A stretch of DNA of 64,000 nt, taken from contig NZ_VFTC01000033.1 of the NCBI RefSeq assembly GCF_007003975.1, forward strand, positions 1 to 64,000, in the 5' to 3' direction. A program made the translations under genes and the position numbers. This stretch comes from Mesorhizobium sp. WSM4306 (GTDB lineage: Bacteria; Pseudomonadota; Alphaproteobacteria; Rhizobiales; Rhizobiaceae). The notes under the pieces are model-generated. The model saw only the letters and a program-made list of their open reading frames with translations, did not search any database and had not been told where the DNA came from. Of the stretch, positions 54,735 to 64,000 are shown in pieces (the stretch's first letter is position 1; each line of letters opens with the position of its first letter).

Positions 54735-55366
54735 CCAAACGCATCGTCGTCACCGGAACAGACACTGGAATTGGCAAGACAGTGTTTTCGGCCGGACTTG
54801 CCGGGCTGCTCGACGGCTTCTACTGGAAGCCGGTGCAATCGGGCCTCAACGAGGAGACCGACAGCGAGGTCGTCGCCCGGCTTTCCGGCTTGCCCGACGG
54901 ACGCGTGCTGCCCGAAGTCTATCGACTGACGATGCCGCTGTCGCCGCATCGATCAGCCGAAATCGACGGCGTCGCGATCGAGGCCGACGATCTTTCATTT
55001 CCGGTCCTGCCGACACCGCTCGTCATCGAAGGCGCCGGCGGGCTGATGGTGCCGCTCAATCGACAGACAAGGTTCATTGACATATTCGAACAATGGCGGC
55101 TGCCGGTCATACTGTGCGCCCGCACCGCGCTTGGCACCATCAATCATACGCTGTTGTCGATCGAGGCCCTGAGAGCCCGCTCCATCCCGCTCATCGGCAT
55201 TGCCTTCATTGGCGAAGAGGTGGCCGATACACAAAGGACAATCGTGGAATTCGGCGGCGTGCCGCAGCTGGGCAGGCTGCCGCACCTCGGTCCGCTGACG
55301 GGTGAAACGTTGAGAGATGCAATGATTTCCGGCTTCGACCTGGCCATGATTGCCGGAGGCGACTGA
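54731..55366 (+). CDS. bioD: dethiobiotin synthetase
   Basis: A 211-residue ATP-dependent carboxylase closing the ureido ring. P-loop GTDTGIGKTVFSAG at the N-terminus, WKPVQSGLNEETDS, and VIEGAGGLMVPLNR. Overlaps both neighbours, as expected for translational coupling. Confidence 0.96.
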   Translation: MTKRIVVTGTDTGIGKTVFSAGLAGLLDGFYWKPVQSGLNEETDSEVVARLSGLPDGRVLPEVYRLTMPLSPHRSAEIDGVAIEADDLSFPVLPTPLVIEGAGGLMVPLNRQTRFIDIFEQWRLPVILCARTALGTINHTLLSIEALRARSIPLIGIAFIGEEVADTQRTIVEFGGVPQLGRLPHLGPLTGETLRDAMISGFDLAMIAGGD

Positions 55367-56631
55367 TGGCGGAGTCTCGAGTCTGGCATCCGTTCACGCA
55401 GCACGCGCTAGAGCCCTCGCTCCCTGAAATCGTGCTGACTGAAGGCGCCTATCTCCACAAGGCCGACGGCTTCCGCATCCTCGATGCGATTTCTTCCTGG
55501 TGGGTCGTCACCCATGGCCATCGCCACCCCCGCATCATGAAGGCCATCGAGACGACCGCCTCGAGCCTCGACCAGATCATCTTCGCGGGCTTCACCCACG
55601 AGCCGGCCGAACGGCTGGCCGAGGCGCTTGTAGGCATCGCACCCGCCGGCCTCCACCGGGTGTTCTATTCCGACAGTGGCTCGACCTCAGTCGAAGTCGC
55701 GCTGAAGATGGCGCTCGGCTATTTCCGTAACATCGGCGCGTCGCGTTCGCGCATCGCCGTCATGGAGCACAGCTATCATGGCGACACCATCGGCACGATG
55801 AGCGTCGGCGCCCGTGGCGTCTTCAACGCCGCCTATGAGCCTTTGCTGTTCGAGGTCGACACCATCCCCTTCCCGGCCGCCGGGCGCGAGCAGGAAACGC
55901 TGGATCGGTTCGAGGCCGTTAGCCGCGACCGGCGCGCAGCCGCGCTGATCGTCGAGCCGCTGGTGCTTGGCGCCGGCGGCATGCTGATGTATCCGGCCTG
56001 GGTTCTTGCCGAATTGAAGAGGATCGCCGAAGCCTCCGGCACGCTCGTGATCGCCGATGAAGTGATGACCGGCTGGGGGCGCACCGGAACCATGTTTGCC
56101 TGCGAACAGGCGTCCGTCTCGCCCGACATCTTGTGCACCTCGAAAGGTCTGACCGGTGGTACCATCCCGCTGGCCGCCACGATCGCCACCGATGCCATCT
56201 TCCACGCTCACTTTTCGGAGGATCGCAAGAAGACGTTTTTCCATTCGAGCTCCTACACCGCCAATCCGATCGCCTGCGCGGCAGCACTTGCCAATGTCGA
56301 GATCTGGCGTGACGAGCCGGTGGCCGAGCGGATCGCGGTCTTGAGCGCGAGGCAGGCCGCGGGGCTGCAACGCTTCCGGGACAATCCATATTTCACCGAC
56401 TGCCGGACAACCGGCACCATCGCGGCACTCGACCTACGCACCGGCTCAGCCGGTTATCTGGCCGAGATCGGGCCAAAACTGCGCGCTTTTTTCCTTGAGC
56501 GCGGCCTGTTGGTGCGCCCGCTCGGCAATGTCCTCTATCTTCTGCCGCCCTATTGCATCACCAGCGACGAATTGGACGGGCTCTATGACGCGATAGAGGA
56601 GGCCGGCGAACGCTTCGGCTCGCGGCCATGA
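55366..56631 (+). CDS. bioA: adenosylmethionine-8-amino-7-oxononanoate aminotransferase
   Basis: A 421-residue PLP aminotransferase. SRVWHPFTQH, SSWWVVTHGHRHPRI, EHSYHGDTIGTMSVG, IADEVMTGWGRTGT and the PLP Lys in CTSKGLTGGTIPLAAT. It shares one base with the end of bioD; its stop overlaps bioZ. Confidence 0.96.
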   Translation: MAESRVWHPFTQHALEPSLPEIVLTEGAYLHKADGFRILDAISSWWVVTHGHRHPRIMKAIETTASSLDQIIFAGFTHEPAERLAEALVGIAPAGLHRVFYSDSGSTSVEVALKMALGYFRNIGASRSRIAVMEHSYHGDTIGTMSVGARGVFNAAYEPLLFEVDTIPFPAAGREQETLDRFEAVSRDRRAAALIVEPLVLGAGGMLMYPAWVLAELKRIAEASGTLVIADEVMTGWGRTGTMFACEQASVSPDILCTSKGLTGGTIPLAATIATDAIFHAHFSEDRKKTFFHSSSYTANPIACAAALANVEIWRDEPVAERIAVLSARQAAGLQRFRDNPYFTDCRTTGTIAALDLRTGSAGYLAEIGPKLRAFFLERGLLVRPLGNVLYLLPPYCITSDELDGLYDAIEEAGERFGSRP

Positions 56632-57611
56632 ACCTATCGTCGCGCGTTCTCGGCTTCGGCCATCATGCGCCGACGCGCAAGGTCGAGAACCCGGAAATCG
56701 AAGACCGGCTCGGGCTTGAGCCCGGCTGGATCGAGCGGCGCACCGGAATTCGCTCGCGCTTCTGGGCAACAGACGAAGACACGCTGTCGGGCCTTGCCGC
56801 CTCTGCCGGCGACATGGCGCTGACCAATGCCGGTATCGACCGCGGCGACGTCGGTCTACTCTTGCTCGCCACGTCGACGCCCGATCACCTTCTGCCGCCA
56901 AGCGCGCCGCTGGTCGCACATCGGCTGGGGCTAGGCCGCGCCGGAGCGATCGACCTGACCGGCGCCTGCGCCGGCTTCATCTATGCGCTGATGTTCGCCG
57001 ACGGGTTCACCCGCCTGCACGGCAAAGCGAGCCTTGTCATCGCCGCCAACATCCTCAGCCACCGCATCAATTTGGCCGAGCGCGCCAGCGCCGTGCTGTT
57101 TGCCGATGCCGCCGGCGCCATGGTGATCAGTCCTTGCGATGACCCGGATCGAGGCATTCTCGGCGCTTCGGTGGATTCCGACGGCTCGCGCTACGGGCTA
57201 ATCCAGATTCCCGCCGGGGGAAGCAACACTCCGTTCCATGCCGACCTCGACCTCGCGCAGACACGGATGACGATCACTGACGGCCGTGAAGTATTCAGCA
57301 AGGCCGTGGAGATGATGACCGCCTGCTCGAGAGATGCGCTCACTGCTGCCCGACTGAGGCCGCAAGACCTCGATCGTTTCGTGCCGCATCAGGCCAATGC
57401 GCGCATTTTCGACGCGGTCGGCAGGAACCTCGGCATCGCTGATCACTCGATCGTCAAGACGATCGCCGAATATGGCAACTCTTCCGCCGCGACGATCCCG
57501 CTCTCATTGTCGCTGGCCCATCGGGCGCAGCCGTTTCGGCCTGGCGAGAAAGTCCTCTTGGCGGCAGCGGGTGCGGGTCTCAGCGGCGGCGCGCTTGTGG
57601 TGGGAATTTAG
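56628..57611 (+). CDS. bioZ: BioZ, KAS III-like enzyme for pimelate synthesis
   Basis: A 327-residue beta-ketoacyl-ACP synthase III homologue. The catalytic Cys is in DLTGACAGFIYAL near residue 113, the His in FVPHQANARIFDAV near 247, and the Asn in EYGNSSAATIPLSL near 279. In rhizobia BioZ starts the pimeloyl moiety from glutaryl-type thioesters, replacing BioC/BioH; this comes from family knowledge. Its place as last gene of the bio operon identifies it as BioZ rather than housekeeping FabH. Confidence 0.93.
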   Translation: MNLSSRVLGFGHHAPTRKVENPEIEDRLGLEPGWIERRTGIRSRFWATDEDTLSGLAASAGDMALTNAGIDRGDVGLLLLATSTPDHLLPPSAPLVAHRLGLGRAGAIDLTGACAGFIYALMFADGFTRLHGKASLVIAANILSHRINLAERASAVLFADAAGAMVISPCDDPDRGILGASVDSDGSRYGLIQIPAGGSNTPFHADLDLAQTRMTITDGREVFSKAVEMMTACSRDALTAARLRPQDLDRFVPHQANARIFDAVGRNLGIADHSIVKTIAEYGNSSAATIPLSLSLAHRAQPFRPGEKVLLAAAGAGLSGGALVVGI

Positions 57612-57784
57612 CAAAGCAATGCTTGCGCACAGGACTGCTCATGAATGAGACTATGAGAATGGCTCAATACGCAAATAGTCGCCGGCAAGCTCCATAGAGC
57701 TGGGGTCCGTGCGGTGCTCCGCGATGTCTAAGTATCGACCCGCTTGCTCAAATCGCAGCGCTCATCGAAGGCCAGCAATACCTC
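57612..57784. other. intergenic, bioZ to MFS gene
   Basis: About 170 bases with no gene. AGCAATGCTTGCG-type short repeats are present, but no clear terminator or promoter. Confidence 0.4.
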
Positions 57785-59428
57785 ATGCAGAGCGAAAATC
57801 CCCAACCGCCCGTTTCAAAGACGCTCGCCCCATTTCGAAACAAGGTGTTTCGCTCAATTTGGGCGGCCACCCAGATTTCCAGCCTCGGTTGGCTAGTGCA
57901 AACGGTCGCCATCAGTTGGCTTATGGCAACGATTTCAGCGTCCGACCTCATGGTGGCACTCGTCCAGGCCGCATCCACATTGCCGGTGTTCTTCCTCTCA
58001 GTTTTCGCCGGAGCCATTGCCGACAACTTCAGCCGCCGGTGGGTGATGTTTGCGGGACACTGCCTGATAGCATCGGCGTCGACGACGCTGATGATTTCTG
58101 TGGGTCTGGGATTTGTCAGTCCTTGGCTGATTCTCGGGTTAGGTTTCCTGGCCGGCTGCGGCTTTGCCTTGAATGATCCGGCTTGGCACGCTTCGGTCGG
58201 CGATATCCTTCACAAACGCGACATTCCGGCCGCAGTGACGCTTATGTCCGTCGGATACAACATTGTGCGCAGCGTTGGTCCAGCCTTGGGGGGCGTGATC
58301 CTGGCCGTCTTTGGGCCGCTGGCCGCTTTCGCCTTGGCTGCGGTGAGTGATCTGGCGCCCATAAGCGCGATATGGCGCACCAAATGGGAGGTCCGCTCTT
58401 CGCCTCTCCCTCGTGAGAGAATGACGACGGCAATTCATGACGGAGTGCGCTTTACGGCGATGTCTTTGGAGATCAGGGCAGCGACCGCCCGAGCCGCTCT
58501 TTTCGGGTTGGCAAGCATCTCCATTCTGGCGTTGCTCCCCCTCGTCGTCCGGGATCAGTTGAAGAGTGGGCCAATTGTCTACGGTATCTTATTGGCCGGC
58601 TTCGGCATGGGTGCTTTCATCGCGGGTATGGGCAACGGCTTCTTGAGGAAGGTCACGTCTCAAAACAGGCTGGTGGCCTTCGCCTCTGTGGCTTGTGCAG
58701 TCTGTTGCCTCTCCCTTGCCCTTACATCGTCGCTTCCTGTGGCGGCCATTTCGCTGGCGCTCGGCGGAGCGGGTTGGCTTATCACCTGGACGGGCATTGA
58801 CGTGTCGGTGCAGTTGGCAAGCCCAAGGTGGGTTGTAGGCCGCACGCTCTCCATTTACTACGCCTTGAGCGCAGGCGGTATGGCTGCTGGCAGCTGGATC
58901 TGGGGTTCTGTCGCGCAAAACTATTCCTTGACCTCAGCATTGGAGGGCGCCGCAGGCGCTCTGTTGCTGGTTGCAGCAGCGGGGATCGTGTTGCCGGTCC
59001 GTCCCTGGGAAGAAACCGATCAAGAAAGTTCAGTTTTTCATCCGCCGGACGTGGCTCTCGATCTGAAACCCAGAAGTGGCCCTATCGTGGCCAAGGTCGA
59101 GTATTTGATATCGGAGGAAAATATCGAGGCCTTTCTGGGCTCCATGCGCACGCGGCGACACGTCCAGAGCCGTGCCGGTGCACGAAACTGGACGCTCCAG
59201 CGAAATCTGCAAACACCGTCACTTTGGACGGAGACATTCCGCACCCCCACCTGGATGGACTTTCTCCGCCTAAATCATCGACTCACCGCAGCAGATAAGG
59301 AAGTCGCCCAGCATCTCCTGTCACTGCATGAAGGAGAGGTGCCTCCGCAGACAGTGCTTTCGATTGAACGGACGACCGAGGCAATTCGTACCCGTACCTC
59401 GACAATCTTTTCTCGTCCTCCAAGATGA
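57785..59428 (+). CDS. MFS transporter, MFS_3 / transmembrane secretion effector type
   Basis: A 547-residue protein with an N-terminal major facilitator domain of about 11-12 helices (FRSIWAATQISSLGWLVQTV, AVTLMSVGYNIVRSVGPALGG). A soluble C-terminal tail of about 120 residues follows (VEYLISEENIEAFLGSM, RRHVQSRAGARNW, FRTPTWMDFLRLNHRLTAAD), which is the usual layout of the MFS_3 family. Related proteins export siderophores or drugs; the substrate here is unknown. It follows the bio operon on the same strand but is separated by 173 bases. Confidence 0.85.
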   Translation: MQSENPQPPVSKTLAPFRNKVFRSIWAATQISSLGWLVQTVAISWLMATISASDLMVALVQAASTLPVFFLSVFAGAIADNFSRRWVMFAGHCLIASASTTLMISVGLGFVSPWLILGLGFLAGCGFALNDPAWHASVGDILHKRDIPAAVTLMSVGYNIVRSVGPALGGVILAVFGPLAAFALAAVSDLAPISAIWRTKWEVRSSPLPRERMTTAIHDGVRFTAMSLEIRAATARAALFGLASISILALLPLVVRDQLKSGPIVYGILLAGFGMGAFIAGMGNGFLRKVTSQNRLVAFASVACAVCCLSLALTSSLPVAAISLALGGAGWLITWTGIDVSVQLASPRWVVGRTLSIYYALSAGGMAAGSWIWGSVAQNYSLTSALEGAAGALLLVAAAGIVLPVRPWEETDQESSVFHPPDVALDLKPRSGPIVAKVEYLISEENIEAFLGSMRTRRHVQSRAGARNWTLQRNLQTPSLWTETFRTPTWMDFLRLNHRLTAADKEVAQHLLSLHEGEVPPQTVLSIERTTEAIRTRTSTIFSRPPR

Positions 59429-59662
59429 CGCCATCAAGCTGCTGTCCAGGGACAGGGTGGATCACCGGTGCTTTGCAGAGCACAGCCTCACACCGAGAGC
59501 AGCGTGCTCCGGGTTGTGCGCTTTCGCGCGCACCCAGGCGAGATGATGGTGAACGCGGCGTCAAGTGGAAGTCCCCTGCATACGCTTGCGGAGTCTTCTG
59601 CGAGAGCCCATGCCGACGAGCGCCAAACAAGGTCTGATGCCTTTCGGCGTCGTGGCCTCAAC
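59429..59662. other. convergent spacer MFS / hemN remnant
   Basis: No gene; short open frames in this 234-base gap lack start signals. No clear terminator seen. Confidence 0.4.
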
Positions 59663-60989
59663 TCATCGATTCGCGAGAAAAGCATCGAATGCAGCAGCAA
59701 CGGCGCGAACAACAAAGCGGTGCTCCGGCCGCACGCGGATGAAGCCGTTTTCGACGTCCAGGATCCCCTCCTCAGCCAGCGTCACCAAACTCTCAACTGA
59801 ATCGAGAAAACGAGCTGGTTCGATTTCGTGGGCGGCACAGATGGTCGGCACGTCGGCCTCCAAATCGCACATCAGTCGCTCGATGATCGCTGCGCGCACC
59901 CGGTCATCGTCGGTCAGACGGTGACCCTTTGATGTCGCCAGACGTCCACTTGCGATGTGCCGGGCGTAAGAATCCCGTGTTACTTCGTTCTGAACATACC
60001 CCTCGCGGACTCGGCCAATAGCCGACGCGCCGAAGCCGATCACGTTTTGCAAGTATCGGCCGAGTATCCCAGCGAATTACGCCGTAGGCGCCCGGTCTTC
60101 TGGCGCTAGCGCAAGTTCGTCGTCCGGCGGAGCGAAATGATCGAGCCCGATCTCCCGGTAGCCAGCGCCAACCAGTGTCTCGGCGACAGTTGCAGCCTGT
60201 TCGGCGCGAAGATCGCCGTCCGGTAGACCTGCCTGCTCGATTAGGCGCTGATTCTTTATCACGGAAGGAATATGCGCGTATCCGAACACCGCAAGCCGGT
60301 TGGGGCGCATGGCGACCGCAGCCATCGCGGTCTGGATGCAGGACTGCACAGTCTGTTTCGGTAGACCGAAGATGAGGTCGAAGTTGATATGGCCAACGCC
60401 ATGCCGGCGGAGATTTTGGACTGCAGCGGCCGTCTGCACCTTACTCTGGATCCGATTGATCGCCTTTGCACATCGGGATCAAAGCTCTGCATCCGATGCT
60501 CGCGCGGTTGACACCGTTAGCTGCCAGGGCTTCGGCCATTTCCGGTGTGAACGTTCGGGGATCGATCTCCACGGCGATCGCAGCAGTTTTGCTGAAAGCG
60601 AAGTGGCGGCGTAGAAATTCCATCAGCGCCAAGTGCTCGGCTGGCCCGATAAGGTGAGGCGTTCCGCCGCCGAAATGCACATCGCTCACCGGCAGCCCTT
60701 GCCGCACTTGCTCCGACACCAAACTGATCTCCTGACGCAGCACCGCTAAATAATTAAGGATCGGGCCGTTGCGACGGATGACCGCGGTAGGGAAGCCGCA
60801 ATACCAGCACATGGATCGGCAAAACGGAATGTGGAAATAGAGCGACACCGATTCGTCGGCCGGGAGGCCCCCCAGCCATTCCTCATAATCGTCAGCACCA
60901 ACTGCCGCAGAGAAGTCTGGCACAGTCGGATAGATGGTATACCAAGGCGGCCGGGGGTCCCGGTACTTTGTCAGGATTGAGGTGTGCAA
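59663..60989 (-). pseudogene. hemN: oxygen-independent coproporphyrinogen III oxidase (hemN), multiply frameshifted
   Basis: HemN makes protoporphyrinogen under low oxygen, important for bacteroid heme. The radical-SAM part (HIPFCRSMCWYCGF) and HFGGGTPHLIGPAEH are intact in the first frame. The sequence then moves through a second frame (SFDPDVQ) to a third (GVGHINFDLIFGLPKQTVQS, RLAVFGYAHIPSVIKNQRLI), a short LRRNSLGY piece, and the C-terminal IGFGASAIGRVREGYVQNEV frame ending at 59663. At least three frameshifts separate these blocks. The whole length survives, so loss looks recent, or the sequence has errors. Confidence 0.86.
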
Positions 60990-61453
60990 GGAGCTGTCAT
61001 CCCACGTCGCTCATCCATCATTCTTTCGTTGCGCGCTCGTCCTGGTCTCTGACCTAAGTCAGTGCGTCCCGCTTATGTCGCAGTCTCGTTTGGACAGGAT
61101 GGGGTCAACCACGCCGGGGAGCGCGCGTGCCATGGTTGCGCCTGAGGTGATGGTGCGGTGCCGCATTCAACGTCTGAGTACGTGACGCCAGTGCAGTGTG
61201 CTTGAGGCGTCTGCGGAAGAACTTTGCAATGCGAAATTCATGTCCGACGCAACGGACCTGTCAAGCCTCGTTCAGACGCCATCCAGGTCCAGCCAGCGGC
61301 CTTCCCTGCCGGCCGAAAAACCATACCGGCTTTAGCCACCGAGACGCTCTAAAGCTGACGTCGGCTCATTTGATGAAAGGAGGACGCCGCTAGGGGGTGC
61401 ACAAGGTTCCCCGGCTTGACGTCGCTTCGAGCGAAGAGCGGTGTGGCTTGTCG
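60990..61453. other. gene-free region upstream of hemN remnant
   Basis: About 460 bases with no recognisable gene; open frames lack start signals. No FNR or NifA-type site was recognised upstream of hemN. Confidence 0.4.
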
Positions 61454-61867
61454 TCAAGCGCCGGGCAGCGTGCCCCCTACCGATATCCCGAAAAGATCGA
61501 CCAAGATGGCCATGCCGACGCCACACGCGGTCTGGATGAGGCCGACCATGAAAATGCGATTGGCGCGTTCGTAGATGGGGCGCCGCAAGGAACTCATGTC
61601 GAGCAGCATGGACAGCGCTCTCATCTGCAGTGCGATGCCGAGCAGGATCGGCACTACGGCGAACAGATCGTAGAGTTGCCATGGCAAGGGGTTCGCGGCC
61701 CAATGAGTGAGGAAGCCGAGGGAAAAGGCAAGCAGGATACCCACGGCAGTGATTGTGCCGTTGCGGAAAATGGTCTCGATCGGTTCTTCCTTCGGATCGT
61801 GCTCGTCCAAGCGGCTTCCTTTCGTTGCTCTTTCCGTCGAGACTAAGTTCTCGAGAATACTGTTCAT
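61454..61867 (-). CDS. small inner-membrane protein, unknown function
   Basis: A 137-residue protein. A charged N-terminus (LDEHDPKEEPIETIFRNG) is followed by about three hydrophobic helices: ITAVGILLAFSLGFLTHWAA, LFAVVPILLGIALQMRALSM and FMVGLIQTACGVGMAILV. No family recognised. The ATG at 61867 is preferred over the TTG two codons earlier. It lies head-to-head with the porin gene region. Confidence 0.7.
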   Translation of the reverse strand: MNSILENLVSTERATKGSRLDEHDPKEEPIETIFRNGTITAVGILLAFSLGFLTHWAANPLPWQLYDLFAVVPILLGIALQMRALSMLLDMSSLRRPIYERANRIFMVGLIQTACGVGMAILVDLFGISVGGTLPGA

Positions 61868-62121
61868 CGCCAATTACTCGAGGCGAGCCGTAGGCAGCCG
61901 TTTCAGGGTGCGCTCCCTCTCGCTTCCGGCCGCGCAATGTACCTGCACGGCGAACTTACAGCGGCGAAAAGGTGCTGCGGCCACCATGCGACGCCTCGGA
62001 CGTGCACGCCCTCTGTTCCTGGCGCAGCCCTTGCGGAGCGTACGCGCAGTGATCCTTCTCGGTAGCGGATGGCGCGGCCTCCGTTGCGGTCAGACGGGAA
62101 GCCGTCGCTGTTAAACGAGAC

Positions 62122-62137
62122 TGTCACATATCGAACA
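62122..62137 (+). promoter_or_regulatory. NifA upstream activator site of the porin gene
   Basis: TGT at 62122-62124 and ACA at 62135-62137, ten bases apart, about 113 bases upstream of the -24 element: a standard NifA arrangement. Confidence 0.75.
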
Positions 62138-62249
62138 TGGCGAACCGTGTCGCACATTTCTTTTCGCAGTGACCCTCAAAAAAAGTGATTCCAGCGAGAC
62201 GAAGGCGCGTCGGCCCGATTTTGGTGTCGGCCGCATCTACGCTTCAGGT

Positions 62250-62265
62250 TGGCATGTCGCTTGCT
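62250..62265 (+). promoter_or_regulatory. sigma-54 promoter of the porin gene
   Basis: TGGCATG, four bases, TTGCT matches the RpoN -24/-12 consensus with correct GG-N10-GC spacing; transcription toward the porin ATG at 62492. Confidence 0.82.
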
Positions 62266-62491
62266 GCTCTATTCGGAGAGCTGCAGCGGTCCGACCGGAG
62301 TGTTTCACATGTAAACGATAATGAATCTCCTAGCAGAAAACACTATTATAAGTACATGTGGCTTTTACGCTGGCTCACCTCTCGTGTCAAGCGCTTTGGC
62401 GTCCACATATTGGAGACAACACGCACAAAATTTAGAGGAAAAGCTTGCTCTTTCGCCTCTATCCTTTTTATTCCTTCATGGAGATCTAGAC

Positions 62492-63631
62492 ATGTACATC
62501 AAGAGTCCTCTTCTCGGCTTAACTGCTCTGATGACCATTTCCGTCGGTCGAGCAGCTGGCGCCGAGCGGGAACCGGCCGAGTACATCAAGATCTGCGACG
62601 TCCTCGGCTCGGGATATTCCTATATTCCCAACACCGAGACCTGCCTGCGCATCGGCGGCTATGTCCGTTACGATATCGGCCTGGGTGACGTCCGATCGTA
62701 TGACAGCGCAAGAACCTCGGACGTGAGAACTGGCGAGGACCAAGGCACTTGGCGAAACAGCACACGCTTCACGTTCAAAACTTGGACCGGCCAGCAGACC
62801 GAGCTCGGCGCGTTGACGACCTATACCGAAACCCAGGTGAATTTTGGCAACAGCGCTAACTCGCATGACAGTCCTCAGAACTATGATTTCAACAGCGGCC
62901 TCGCACTGGCTTCTGCCTGGGTCGAGCTGGGAGGCCTGCGAGTTGGCAAGGAGGGGTCGGCCTTCGATACGTTTGCAAGCTACGCTGGCAACGTTCTCGA
63001 TAGTATGCTCGTTCCGTCGGCCGGCTTCGACACCAACGTGGCTCAGTACCACTTCGACGCCGGCAACGGCATTTCGACTGTGATTTCGCTCGAACAAGGA
63101 TCGGGCTCAGCCGGTACTATCGACAGCTATATTCCGCACGTTGTCGCCGGCTTGAAATACACGCAAGGCTGGGGCTCGATCATCGGCGTCGCGGCTTATG
63201 ACAGCAATTACGAAGCTTTTGCCGGCAAGATCCGCGTCGACGTCGCTGTCACAAACCAGCTGTCGCTGTTTGGACTCTTCGGCTACGGTTCCAATGCCAG
63301 TCTCAACGAGGACTCAAACGGCGCAATTGCCAATCATGGGCGCGGCTCGTACAAAATCTGGAACGGCCAGTGGGCTTTCTGGGCGGGCGCCACCTACGAG
63401 TTTGACGAGAAAACTTCGTTCAACCTTCAGGTCTCGGGTGATCAGCTCAAGGATGCTGGTGTGGCTGCAAACGTCGCCTACATGGTCGTTCCCGGCTTCA
63501 CGGTCACAGCCGAGGTCGATTACGACCACTACGGCAACTCTGGCCTCGGCCCTGCCGAGCCTACCGCCGTCAAGGGCACGAGCAAGCCGAACAGCGTCGG
63601 CGGCATTCTCCGCTTACAAGGCTCATTTTGA
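62492..63631 (+). CDS. outer-membrane porin (alphaproteobacterial Porin_2 type)
   Basis: A 379-residue protein starting at 62492 (MYIKSPLLGLTALMTISVG) with GGAG upstream and a signal peptide cleaved near RAAGA. The mature part begins with the family-typical YIKICDVLGSGYSYIPNTET and CLRIGGYVRYDI, then alternating beta-strands to a C-terminal aromatic residue (LRLQGSF). It forms a trimeric outer-membrane pore. NifA/sigma-54 control suggests a porin tuned to bacteroid exchange with the plant. Confidence 0.92.
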   Translation: MYIKSPLLGLTALMTISVGRAAGAEREPAEYIKICDVLGSGYSYIPNTETCLRIGGYVRYDIGLGDVRSYDSARTSDVRTGEDQGTWRNSTRFTFKTWTGQQTELGALTTYTETQVNFGNSANSHDSPQNYDFNSGLALASAWVELGGLRVGKEGSAFDTFASYAGNVLDSMLVPSAGFDTNVAQYHFDAGNGISTVISLEQGSGSAGTIDSYIPHVVAGLKYTQGWGSIIGVAAYDSNYEAFAGKIRVDVAVTNQLSLFGLFGYGSNASLNEDSNGAIANHGRGSYKIWNGQWAFWAGATYEFDEKTSFNLQVSGDQLKDAGVAANVAYMVVPGFTVTAEVDYDHYGNSGLGPAEPTAVKGTSKPNSVGGILRLQGSF

Positions 63632-64000
63632 AATCTCTCCAGTCGCGAGCATGGCAAAGGCACTTGCCTCGACAACGCACGCATGGAGAGCTTCGTTCGC
63701 CATCTTGAAGTCTGCATCGACCGTCCACGGCCCATCGTACCAACTAGAAACTGAAAGTTATGAGCCCTGTGTACTACACCTAGCCCTTGACCTGCCCGAT
63801 GAACCGGCCAGGGGCCGTCAGTTCAAATTCGGGGCCGTTTAGAGGGCAGTGTGAGGCCGTGTTAGGTAAGCGCCACTGCAATGTCGAGGCCGCGACACGC
63901 CTGTCGCTTTGGACGGCTGGAATTGCCCTTCGCGGCGCCATTCATTCTCTCAACATTTACGTGATAATGCACGCTGAGTCCGAGCCGCGTGGCAGCACCC
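63632..64000. other. right-edge region, no gene recognised
   Basis: No gene with a supported start or family. Composition differs little from other non-coding stretches of the island. Confidence 0.4.

Larger units (their letters stand above)
61868..62491. other. divergent control region upstream of the porin gene
   Basis: About 620 bases, gene-free, containing the NifA site at 62122 and sigma-54 promoter at 62250. The 225-base leader of the porin mRNA includes a small AGAGG/CCTCT hairpin followed by T residues near 62430-62470. Confidence 0.55.

Noticed and set aside
57785..59428. novel fusion of an MFS transporter to a monooxygenase-like C-terminal domain
   Set aside because: The tail matches the usual C-terminal part of the MFS_3 family rather than a new fusion.
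61930..61950. weak sigma-54-like match upstream of the small membrane protein gene
   Set aside because: The -24 GG dinucleotide is not preserved (GTGCA instead of TGGCA), so it fails the essential part of the consensus.

Overview
The window looks like part of a Mesorhizobium symbiosis island (an ICEMlSym-type integrative and conjugative element). The basis is the co-occurrence of a Trb-type conjugation operon, an rdfS-traF-transglycosylase-rlxS transfer module, a traR/traI quorum-sensing pair, the vitamin cluster panBC-nadABC-bioBFDAZ, a type III effector gene with a tts box, gibberellin-operon remnants and several NifA/sigma-54 promoters. This is inferred from gene content and remembered synteny; no database search was run.

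Layout. 1-192: 5' part of an IS5-family transposase running off the left edge. 528-12387, minus: traG, a CopG-type gene, trbB-C-D-E-J-L-F-G-I and a DUF2274 gene, mostly joined by ATGA overlaps. 12607-15990, minus: a large NopD/XopD-like Ulp1-protease effector with a tts box at its 5' end. 16716-19022, minus: an S9 (prolyl oligopeptidase-type) peptidase behind a sigma-54 promoter. 19557-22108, minus: a dead transposase, then idi, ks and the last codons of cps from a decaying gibberellin operon. 22937-25891, plus: a compact operon encoding a ubiquitin-like protein, a CEHH metal-binding protein, a JAMM protease and an E1-like enzyme. 26098-29570, minus: a subtilisin-like protease plus AAA ATPase pair, tail-to-tail with that operon. 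29926-34065, minus: rlxS relaxase, lytic transglycosylase, traF, rdfS and a DUF736 gene.

34600-37557: two NifA sites and a sigma-54 promoter ahead of a truncated autotransporter gene, then a CIRCE element and groESL with a terminator. 37658-38659: ardC-type antirestriction gene. 39170-43965: decaying dsbA-like, dctA and crp/fnr-type genes with small hypothetical genes. 44579-46023: traI and traR with a lux-type box. 46122-57611: panC-panB (minus), then nadQ and nadABC and bioBFDAZ (plus), three cofactor pathways packed together. 57785-59428: MFS exporter. 59663-60989: hemN broken by frameshifts. 61454-61867: small membrane protein. 62492-63631: porin behind a NifA/sigma-54 promoter.

How it fits together: the transfer genes (RdfS for excision, RlxS for nicking, TraG coupling protein, Trb channel, TraF and transglycosylase for pilus and wall work, TraI/TraR for control, ArdC for entry) move the island. 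The cofactor genes and symbiotically controlled genes (porin, chaperonin, peptidase) are cargo. The ubiquitin-like operon with the neighbouring protease/ATPase pair is the most unusual cargo and is a candidate defence or regulatory protein-conjugation system.
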